In this document: positions 5,833 through 12,505 of the stretch, piece after piece | Layout: the number at the start of each line of letters is the position of its first letter | Numbering within the stretch: position 1 is the stretch's first letter | From: an uncultured Curvibacter sp. | GTDB lineage: Bacteria > Pseudomonadota > Gammaproteobacteria > Burkholderiales > Burkholderiaceae | Direction of reading: 5' to 3' | DNA: 12,505 nt | NCBI GenBank assembly: GCA_946481355.1 | Contig: CAMLNH010000038.1 | Span: 1 to 12,505, forward strand | Program-made: the position numbers and the translations under genes | Notes under the pieces: model-generated | Told to the model about the DNA's origin: nothing | Databases searched by the model: none | What the model saw: only the letters and a program-made list of their open reading frames with translations

Positions 5833-8148
5833 ATGACACCTGCCTTCTCCACTAAAGCCGGCACGCTGGCGCAGCTGCGGGGCCGCTTGCGTTCCGCACG
5901 AATCGCGCCGCTGGTGTGGTTCACCGTGCAGGACTGGCGCGCCGACCGGGCCGCCTGCCTGACGCGCGTGGTGCCTGCGGTGGGGGAGGGGCCGTGGATC
6001 GTACGGTCCAGCTGCCGGCGCGAAGACGGCCATGGCAGTTCCAATGCGGGGGCGTTCCTGTCGCTGCCCGACATCTCGGCGTCGGGGCTGGAGGCGGCGG
6101 TCGAGCGGGTCATCGCCTCCTATGGCGTCGCGGATGTGGCGGACGAGGTGCTGATCCAGCCCATGCTGCAGGACGTCGTGCGTTCGGGCGTGGCGTTCTC
6201 GCATGACCCGAACACCTGTGCACCCTACCGTGTGGTGAACTGGACGGAGGGGACGGACACCACGGCGGTCACCGGCGGCATGGGTGGGCGCACCTGGCAA
6301 CAGGCTGGCGCATCGCCCCTGCCGACGCCGCAGGCGCTGGCAGGTGTTGTCGAACTGCTCAAGGAGTTGTCGGCTCTGTTTGGTGATGCGCCGCTCGACT
6401 GCGAATTCGCCGTCACGAAGGAGGGCGCGCAGCAGGTGCTGTGGCTGCTGCAGGCGCGCCCGCTGGTGCTGCAGCGGGTGCCGGAGTCGGCCGCCGCACA
6501 GGCAGTCCGGCTGGAGCGGGTGCAGGACAAGGTAGCGCGCGGGATGACGCCCCACCCCTTCCTGATGGGACGTCGCACGGTCTATGGCGTCATGCCCGAC
6601 TGGAATCCGGCCGAAATCGTCGGCATCCGGCCCAAACCCCTGGCCCTGTCGCTTTATCGCGAGCTGATTACCGATGCGATCTGGGCCTATCAGCGGCACA
6701 ACTACGGCTACCGGAACCTGCGCAGCTTTCCGCTGATGCCGCACTTCTTCGGCCTGCCCTATATTGATGTTCGGCTGTCCTTCAATTCCTTCATCCCGGC
6801 CGACCTGGAGGAAGGCCTCGCGGGACGGCTGGTCGACCACTACATCGACCGGCTGCTGGCCGAGCCCACCCTGCATGACAAGGTGGAATTCGAGATTGTC
6901 TTCTCCTGCTACACGTTGGACCTGCCGGAGCGCCTGGGGCGGCTGGGCGAGGCGGGTTTTTCCAAGGTCGAGCAGGAGACGATCGCCGCCAGCCTGCGCG
7001 GGCTGACCAACCGTATCGTCCATCCTCAGGAGGGCCTGTGGCGTGGCGACGCGACCAAGCTGGACGTGCTCAATGCGCGGCGCGAGGAACTGCTGGCTTC
7101 CAGCGCGGATCCGCTGGAGCGGATCTACTGGCTGCTCGAGGACGCCAAGCGTTATGGGACCCTGCCTTTCGCCGGCCTGGCGCGCGCCGGGTTTGTCGCG
7201 GTCCAGATGCTGAAGTCCCTGGTGGCCGTCGGCGTGTTCTCACAGGGCGACTATGACGCCTTCCTTGGCAGCGTATCGACGGTGAGCAGTCAGCTGGCGC
7301 GGGACCGCGCCACGCTGGACAAGGCTACCTTCCTGGCCCGCTATGGTCATCTGCGCCCCGGCACCTACGACATCCTGTCGCCTCGTTATGACGAGGCGCC
7401 CGAGTTGTATTTCGATTGGAGCCAGCGCCCTGCAGCGCCGGAGGCGGCCAAACCGTTCTCCTTGACGCTGCCGCAGATGCGTGAGGTCGGCAGGCTCCTG
7501 GACGCGCACGGCCTGCAGCCGGACCCGGTGGGCCTGTTCGACTTCTTGCAGGCCGGTATCGAACTGCGCGAGCTGGCCAAATTTCATTTCACGCGCAACC
7601 TGTCGGACGTGCTGGCACTGGTGGCCGAGTGCGGCACTCGATGGGGCTTCTCGCGGGATGATCTGGCCTACTGCGACATTGCCGCCTTCAAGGAGCTGTA
7701 CGTGGCGGCAGCGGACCCGCGGGACGTGCTCACGCGCAGCATCGAGCAGGGCAAGGCGCGTTACGCTGAGACCCTCAGGGTGTCGCTTCCGCCGCTGATC
7801 GCCCGCCCCGAGGACGTGTGGGCCTTCGAATGGCCGGAAAGCGCGCCGAACTTCATCACCCAGAACCAGGCCACGGCACCCGTGGTCACTTGCAGCGAGC
7901 GCGACAGCCTGGCCGGGGCTATCGTCTGCATCCCCAACGCGGATCCGGGCTTCGACTGGTTGTTCGCCTATCCCATCGCCGGCCTGATCACGGCGTGGGG
8001 CGGCGCTAATTCGCACATGGCCATCCGGGCCGGCGAACTGGGCCTGCCTGCGGTCATCGGCGCGGGAGAGGTCCTGTACCGGCGCTGGTCGGGCGCGCAG
8101 CGGCTGCACCTGGACTGTGCTGGTCGCCGGGTGGAGGTGCTGGCGTGA
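5833..8148 (+). CDS. PEP-synthase-like phosphotransferase; probable L-glutamine kinase (Cj1418-like)
   Basis: A 771-residue protein with the three-part layout of Cj1418 and rifampin phosphotransferase. The N-terminal ATP-binding part carries a VRSSCRRED motif (R58, E64), a LIQPMLQDVVRSGVAF stretch and a final LLQARPLVL strand that ends at about residue 215. A long central acceptor domain follows. The C-terminal swivelling domain has GGANSHMAIRA with phospho-accepting H728 and the LGLPAVIG follow-up. The PEP-binding barrel of true PEP synthase is absent, so it is not PpsA. In C. jejuni the enzyme phosphorylates the amide nitrogen of L-glutamine with ATP, giving AMP and phosphate, the first step of MeOPN synthesis. 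The adjacent amidotransferase and nearby cytidylyltransferase and CysC-like kinase match the remaining steps, which makes this assignment much stronger than the fold alone. Alternative: another small-molecule phosphotransferase of the same architecture. Confidence 0.85.
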   Translation: MTPAFSTKAGTLAQLRGRLRSARIAPLVWFTVQDWRADRAACLTRVVPAVGEGPWIVRSSCRREDGHGSSNAGAFLSLPDISASGLEAAVERVIASYGVADVADEVLIQPMLQDVVRSGVAFSHDPNTCAPYRVVNWTEGTDTTAVTGGMGGRTWQQAGASPLPTPQALAGVVELLKELSALFGDAPLDCEFAVTKEGAQQVLWLLQARPLVLQRVPESAAAQAVRLERVQDKVARGMTPHPFLMGRRTVYGVMPDWNPAEIVGIRPKPLALSLYRELITDAIWAYQRHNYGYRNLRSFPLMPHFFGLPYIDVRLSFNSFIPADLEEGLAGRLVDHYIDRLLAEPTLHDKVEFEIVFSCYTLDLPERLGRLGEAGFSKVEQETIAASLRGLTNRIVHPQEGLWRGDATKLDVLNARREELLASSADPLERIYWLLEDAKRYGTLPFAGLARAGFVAVQMLKSLVAVGVFSQGDYDAFLGSVSTVSSQLARDRATLDKATFLARYGHLRPGTYDILSPRYDEAPELYFDWSQRPAAPEAAKPFSLTLPQMREVGRLLDAHGLQPDPVGLFDFLQAGIELRELAKFHFTRNLSDVLALVAECGTRWGFSRDDLAYCDIAAFKELYVAAADPRDVLTRSIEQGKARYAETLRVSLPPLIARPEDVWAFEWPESAPNFITQNQATAPVVTCSERDSLAGAIVCIPNADPGFDWLFAYPIAGLITAWGGANSHMAIRAGELGLPAVIGAGEVLYRRWSGAQRLHLDCAGRRVEVLA
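8133..8137 (+). promoter_or_regulatory. Ribosome binding site GGAGG for the GTG-started amidotransferase gene
   Basis: A perfect GGAGG lies seven bases before the GTG at 8145, inside the end of the preceding gene. It supports the unusual GTG start and the GTGA stop/start overlap, implying translational coupling. Confidence 0.75.
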
Positions 8149-8730
8149 AAGCCGTCGCCGTCAGCCAGCGGGTCGACGACCACCCGCAGCGCCGCGAGAC
8201 GCGGGATGCGCTGGACCAGCGCCTGATCCAGTGGCTGCACACGGCAGGCTACATGCCCTATCCGGTGCCCAATGTGCTGCACGATGCCGATGCGCTCGCG
8301 GCCTGGCTGGATGGCCTGCAGCCGGCCGGCATCGTGCTGTCGGGCGGCAATGACCTGGGCCAGGCCGACCGCCGGGACCGCACAGAATCGGCGCTGCTCG
8401 ACTACGCGCAACAACATCGCCTGCCCCTGCTGGGTATTTGCCGTGGCATGCAGATGATGGGTGTGTGGACGCAGACCGGACTCAAGCCGGTCGGCGGGCA
8501 CGTGGCGAGCCGCCACACGGTGTCCGGCGAGATCGCCGGCACCGTCAACAGTTATCACAACTATGCTCTGGCCACCTGTCCGGCAGGCTTTCGCGTGCTG
8601 GCGCAAAGCGAGGACGGCGAGATCGAGGCCGTCGGGCACTTGACGCTGCCGTGGGAGGGCTGGATGTGGCACCCGGAACGGGAAGATGCATTCTCTGCGC
8701 AGGACCTGCAGCGCATTCGGAGCCTGTTCG

Positions 8731-8738
<8 letters not shown>
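8145..8738 (+). CDS. Class I glutamine amidotransferase-like hydrolase; probable CDP-L-glutamine (gamma-glutamyl-CDP-amidate) hydrolase, Cj1417-like
   Basis: A 197-residue single-domain class I amidotransferase (peptidase C26 group). The nucleophile elbow is LLGICRGMQMMG with C99, and the rest of the triad is H176 and E178 in WHPERE. An early VLSGGNDLGQ loop is typical of this subgroup. It starts with GTG, overlapping the preceding stop as GTGA, with a strong GGAGG seven bases upstream. No synthase domain is attached. In C. jejuni the homologous Cj1417 does not deliver ammonia but cleaves the glutamyl group from CDP-L-glutamine, giving cytidine diphosphoramidate and glutamate. Placement directly after the glutamine-kinase-like gene supports that role. 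PuuD-type gamma-glutamyl-GABA hydrolase would be the generic alternative annotation. Confidence 0.86.
8719..8722 (+). promoter_or_regulatory. Ribosome binding site GGAG that decides the CysQ-like start
   Basis: GGAG sits eight bases before the GTG at 8731. It favours this start over the in-frame ATG at 8686, which would create a 53-base overlap and add residues lacking family support. Confidence 0.65.
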
Positions 8739-9518
<780 letters not shown>

Positions 9519-9522
<4 letters not shown>

Positions 9523-10241
9523 AAGCCATCATCCTGGCGGCAGGGCGCGGAAGCCGCATGAAGAACCTGACCGAAGAGCGGCCCAAATGCCTGGTCGAGC
9601 TGCATGGTCGGCCGTTGCTGGAGTGGCAACTGGCCGCCCTGCGCGGGGCCGGGATCGAGCAGATCGCCATCGTCACGGGCTACAAGCGCGAACTGCTGTC
9701 GAACCGCGGGCTCGTCGAGTTCCATAACCCGCGCTGGGCGGAGACAAACATGGTCGCTTCGCTCGCCTGTGCCCAGGAATGGCTGCGTGGCGAGCCCTGC
9801 GTCGTCAGCTATTCGGACATCTTCTATGAATCCAGCGCGCCGCGACTGTTGATGGAGACGGATGCGGAATTGGCCATCACCTACGACCCCAACTGGCGCG
9901 CGCTGTGGGAGAGCCGGTTCGAGGATCCGCTGTCGGATGCCGAGACCTTCAAGATGGATGCTCAGCGCGTGCTCCTGGAAATCGGCCAGAAGCCCATGCG
10001 CATTGAAGACATCCAGGGGCAGTACATGGGGCTGCTGCGTTTCACGCCGGCCGCCTGGAGCAAGGTGGAGTCCTTGCGGGCGACGCTGGATGACCGTTTG
10101 CGCGACAAGCTGGACATGACGGGCATGCTGCAGCGCCTCATAGCAGGTCATGGCGCCCGGATCCTGGCCCTGCCGTACAGCGAGCGCTGGGGCGAGGTCG
10201 ACAGTGCCGAAGATCTGGCTGTGTATGAAAAATCGAACTGA
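9519..10241 (+). CDS. Sugar-nucleotidyltransferase-like protein; probable CTP:phosphoglutamine cytidylyltransferase (Cj1416-like)
   Basis: A 240-residue nucleotidyltransferase with the signature LAAGRGSRM (6-14) and PKCLVE with K23. D100 in VVSYSDIFYE and D228 in WGEVDSAEDL are the likely metal ligands. The small size and LicC-like layout point to a CTP-using enzyme rather than the longer RmlA or GalU. In C. jejuni Cj1416 joins CTP and L-glutamine phosphate into CDP-L-glutamine and PPi. The gene starts in an ATGA overlap with the CysQ-like gene and has GGAG five bases upstream. Context (glutamine-kinase-like, amidotransferase, CysC-like) supports this role. A phosphocholine or other alcohol-phosphate cytidylyltransferase is the main alternative; no choline kinase or LicD-like gene is seen. 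It closes the tight block; the next gene is 21 bases away. Confidence 0.85.
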
Positions 10242-10262
10242 CCTCGTGTCGCTGATCCGCAA

Positions 10263-11138
10263 ATGCAGACAAACCCGATCCCGGTCGACAACCATGTAGC
10301 GCATGGTGCCTGCCCACTGTGCCGGTCGGACCAGGTGGCCGGGCATGGCCGACTGGATTACACGGGCAAGGTAAGCTTTTCCAGCTGCGCGATCGATCTG
10401 ACCCGCGTGCCGGAACTGTGGCGGTGCCGGCAGTGCGGCTCGGGCTTCGTGCAGAACGTCGTGGATGCCGAGACGGCCAGACACCTCTATTCGTCCGGGC
10501 AGGCGGGTGACCGTTGGGTCACCCAGTCTTTCCAGGAAACCAAGACGCGCCTGGTCGTGCAGCGCATGGAAGAGCTGTTCCGCTCCGCAGGCCGGGTGAT
10601 CGATGTCGGCTGCAACACCGGTGAGATGCTGGATTTCGCCCGGCAACTGGGCTGCTCCACTGCCGGACTGGAGTATTCGGAGCAAAGCCGGGCCGTGCTG
10701 CGGGAGAAAGGCCACGAAGCCTACCGGTCGTTCGACGAAGTGCCGGGGCAGTTCGACATCATTTCGGCCTTCGACTTGATCGAGCACCTCTACGATGTAC
10801 CGGCCTTCATCGAGACCTGCCACGCCAAGCTGGCCAAGGGCGGCAAGCTCGTGCTGTTGACGGGCGACATCGAGGCCGCCAGCGCGCGGCTGGCCGGCTC
10901 GCATTGGTGGTACGCGCAGTACCCGGAGCACATCGTATTCCCCTCTGCCCGCCATCTCATGGGCGTTCCCGGGTTCGGCTTGGTGACGCTGGACAAGACC
11001 TATGCGTCGGTCGGATACCAGCGCCCGGCGCTGCTGGGGGTGGCGCAGTACATCCGCAAGCGCTTGCAGGGGCGCCATTACAACGGGCTGCCTTCGCTGG
11101 GGCCTGACCATATGCTGATCGTTCTGGGCAGGACCTAG
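10263..11138 (+). CDS. Class I SAM-dependent methyltransferase with N-terminal paired CxxC motifs
   Basis: A 291-residue methyltransferase of the Methyltransf_23 kind. The N-terminal part has C17-P-L-C20 and C55-R-Q-C58-G, spaced as in a small zinc-binding module. SAM motif I is VIDVGCNTGEML (112-123), followed by a GLEYS strand-2 end and FDLIEHL, the usual motif II area. It then has KLAKGGKLVLLTGD. Such CxxC-headed methyltransferases are common in polysaccharide clusters, but their substrates are mostly unknown. The start lacks a clear ribosome site, so the first residues are uncertain; the CPLC motif at 17-20 must be included. It could methylate a sugar, or the phosphoramidate as the second enzyme besides the one at 5044. 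I cannot choose from sequence. Confidence 0.85.
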   Translation: MQTNPIPVDNHVAHGACPLCRSDQVAGHGRLDYTGKVSFSSCAIDLTRVPELWRCRQCGSGFVQNVVDAETARHLYSSGQAGDRWVTQSFQETKTRLVVQRMEELFRSAGRVIDVGCNTGEMLDFARQLGCSTAGLEYSEQSRAVLREKGHEAYRSFDEVPGQFDIISAFDLIEHLYDVPAFIETCHAKLAKGGKLVLLTGDIEAASARLAGSHWWYAQYPEHIVFPSARHLMGVPGFGLVTLDKTYASVGYQRPALLGVAQYIRKRLQGRHYNGLPSLGPDHMLIVLGRT

Positions 11139-11160
11139 GGCGTTTTCCGGTTGCAGTGCA

Positions 11161-12198
11161 ATGACTGATATGCAAGAAGCTGTGCTTGATGGTGTTGCCG
11201 CCGGCAGCGGGACGGCTTGTCCCGTCTGCGGCGGGGTTGATCTCATTCCCTGGCGCAGCGTGTTCGACGACCGTTATGGCCACCCTGGCAGTTTCCAGTT
11301 GGCGTACTGCAAGGCATGCGGCCACCTGATGACACTGCCGCGGCTGAGCGAGCATGATCTGCCGGCCCTGTACGGCACCTACTACCCGCGCAAGACTTTG
11401 ACGCCCGAGATGGTGGCGGCCCAGGCTGCGCCCGTGCTGGCCCCGTTGGCACGCCTGCGGCGTTGGTGGATGGGCGTGGACAACCAGGGGCAGTATCGCG
11501 CACGGCGTGGTGAAAGGATGCTGGACATCGGGTGCGGCAGCGGCCTGTCCCTGCTGGAGGCGAAGGCCCTGGGGGCCCAGGCTTTCGGTGTCGAGGCCGA
11601 CCCGAACGTGGAGAAGCTGGCCCAGGGGCTGGGGCTTCAGATCCATCAGGGGGGCATCGGGGACCACCCCTTTGCGGGGCAGGACTTCGATCTGGTCATC
11701 CTGAACCAGGTGATCGAACACATTCCGGAACCTGACAAGGCGCTGCAACTGATTGCCCGGCGCTTGGCCCCCGGCGGGCGCATGGTGCTCGTATTCCCGA
11801 ATCGTCGATCGTTCTGGTGCCGGCTCTCGGGCGCGCGCTGGATCAACTGGCACATTCCCTATCACCTGCACCACTTCGATGCCGGCACGTTCAAGCGGCT
11901 GGCAAGCCGCTGTGGATTGCAGGTGACCAGTACGAGAACCATCACGCCCAATCTCTGGACTGTGTTGCAGCTCAGAGCCAACAGAAGGGCCGCCGTGCAG
12001 GGGCAGCCTAGCCCGCTCTGGCAGGTGTCGTCCGCCACGGAGAAGGCGGGGAGTTCCAGACAGCCGATGGCCAGAGCTGCGCGCACGCTGGTGCTGGTCC
12101 CGGTGCTGGCCGTCATCGCGGTATTCAACCGCTGCGTCGATATGCTCGGTTTCGGAGATAGTCTGATGGTGGAACTGAAAAGGACTCCCGGCCCATGA
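11161..12198 (+). CDS. Class I SAM-dependent methyltransferase with N-terminal paired CxxC motifs, longer relative of the previous gene
   Basis: A 345-residue protein with the same layout as its upstream neighbour: C20-P-V-C23 and C50-K-A-C53-G at the N-terminus, SAM motif I MLDIGCGSGLSL (120-131), a VEADP strand-2 end, NQVIEHI and LAPGGRMVL. A WHIPYHLHHFD segment follows, typical of Methyltransf_23 proteins. Near the C-terminus (about 304-318) a hydrophobic run, TLVLVPVLAVIAVF, could be a membrane-associated helix. The two genes look like an old tandem duplication or two related enzymes recruited together; sequence similarity beyond motifs seems low. It starts 22 bases after the previous stop without an obvious ribosome site and ends in an ATGA overlap with the glycosyltransferase gene. 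Substrate unknown, likely a sugar or sugar substituent of the polysaccharide. Confidence 0.84.
   Translation: MTDMQEAVLDGVAAGSGTACPVCGGVDLIPWRSVFDDRYGHPGSFQLAYCKACGHLMTLPRLSEHDLPALYGTYYPRKTLTPEMVAAQAAPVLAPLARLRRWWMGVDNQGQYRARRGERMLDIGCGSGLSLLEAKALGAQAFGVEADPNVEKLAQGLGLQIHQGGIGDHPFAGQDFDLVILNQVIEHIPEPDKALQLIARRLAPGGRMVLVFPNRRSFWCRLSGARWINWHIPYHLHHFDAGTFKRLASRCGLQVTSTRTITPNLWTVLQLRANRRAAVQGQPSPLWQVSSATEKAGSSRQPMARAARTLVLVPVLAVIAVFNRCVDMLGFGDSLMVELKRTPGP
12178..12184 (+). promoter_or_regulatory. Ribosome binding site AAAAGGA for the glycosyltransferase gene
   Basis: A purine-rich AAAAGGA lies ten bases before the ATG at 12195, inside the end of the methyltransferase gene, supporting that start for the truncated glycosyltransferase. 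Confidence 0.5.
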
Positions 12199-12505
12199 CG
12201 GTACATGCCCTGATGCCCGTGTTCAACCGGTTGGAGATGACGCGCACCATGCTGGAGTGCCTGCGCCAGCAAGTGCTGGACGAGCCGCTGCGCATCACTG
12301 TGGTCGATGACGGTTCAACCGATGGCACGGACGAATTCCTCAAGAGCCAGGGCGATGTCACGACCCTGAAAGGAGACGGTAATCTCTGGTGGGGTGGCGG
12401 CATCGATCTGGGGCTGCGCCACTTGTTTGGCATTGCTGCGGCGGATGACTGGGTGTTGTTCGTCAATAACGATACCGAGTTGCATTCCGACTTTGTCCAG
12501 CAGCT
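12195..12505 (+). CDS. Family 2 glycosyltransferase, N-terminal fragment (cut by window end)
   Basis: The first 103 codons of a gene that runs off the window. It begins with ATG in an ATGA overlap with the preceding stop and has AAAAGGA ten bases upstream. The protein opens with a strand ending in MPVFNR, then the nucleotide-binding motif VVDDGSTDGT at about 37-46, a GNLWWGGG loop, and VNNDTE, where the family has its metal-binding DXD-like site. These are clear marks of a GT-A fold inverting glycosyltransferase of family GT2. The GNLWW-GG loop is common in rhamnosyltransferase-like members of O-antigen and capsule clusters. It would add a sugar from a nucleotide donor to the lipid-linked repeat unit on the cytoplasmic face. 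Donor and acceptor cannot be read from this fragment. Confidence 0.9.
   Translation, partial: MTVHALMPVFNRLEMTRTMLECLRQQVLDEPLRITVVDDGSTDGTDEFLKSQGDVTTLKGDGNLWWGGGIDLGLRHLFGIAAADDWVLFVNNDTELHSDFVQQ

Noticed and set aside
7108..7125. 7-base inverted repeat (GATCCGC/GCGGATC)
   Set aside because: Internal to the glutamine-kinase-like gene; expected by chance in GC-rich coding DNA.
5833..8148. Annotation as phosphoenolpyruvate synthase
   Set aside because: The phospho-histidine domain is the last domain; the C-terminal PEP-binding barrel needed for that reaction is absent.
10505..10524. Perfect 8-base inverted repeat with a 4-base loop (GGGTGACC/GGTCACCC)
   Set aside because: It is inside the methyltransferase coding region, has no T run and encodes ordinary residues, so a terminator or operator is not supported.

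Overview
The window is a densely packed piece of a surface-polysaccharide (capsule or O-antigen) gene cluster from a GC-rich bacterium. Proteobacterial origin, perhaps beta- or gammaproteobacterial, is my inference from GC-richness and gene style. All 14 genes lie on the + strand. Gaps are at most about 24 bases and many neighbours overlap by 4 or 8 bases, so the block reads as one long operon whose promoter and ends lie outside the window. I saw no rRNA, tRNA, insertion sequence, CRISPR array or convincing terminator.

Left part (1-3320): the 3' end of a UDP-glucose 6-dehydrogenase gene; a cupin sugar 3,4-ketoisomerase and a PLP aminotransferase, a pair that makes 3-amino-3,6-dideoxyhexoses on dTDP; and a Wzx-type flippase that exports lipid-linked repeat units.

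Middle part (3339-10241), the most interesting: a sulfotransferase-fold protein, an APS-kinase-like (CysC-like) kinase, a class I methyltransferase, a PEP-synthase-like protein of 771 residues, a class I glutamine amidotransferase, a CysQ-like 3'-nucleotidase and a small nucleotidyltransferase. Four of these match, by family and size, the characterised Campylobacter jejuni enzymes Cj1418 (L-glutamine kinase), Cj1416 (CTP:phosphoglutamine cytidylyltransferase), Cj1417 (CDP-glutamine hydrolase) and Cj1415 (cytidine diphosphoramidate kinase). Those make the activated donor for O-methyl phosphoramidate (MeOPN) decoration of capsule. I therefore read this as a phosphoramidate modification locus outside the classical Campylobacter setting. 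Two further genes suggest an extension: a sulfotransferase-fold protein that could transfer phosphoramidate from 3'-phospho-CDP-amidate, and a CysQ-like phosphatase that could recycle the resulting 3'-phospho-CMP, parallel to PAPS/PAP in sulfation. This extension is inference.

Right part (10263-12505): two tandem class I methyltransferases with paired CxxC motifs at their N-termini, then the 5' part of a family 2 glycosyltransferase cut by the window edge.

Working model: activated sugars are built (dehydrogenase, ketoisomerase, aminotransferase), assembled by glycosyltransferases, decorated with (methyl) phosphoramidate, and flipped by Wzx.
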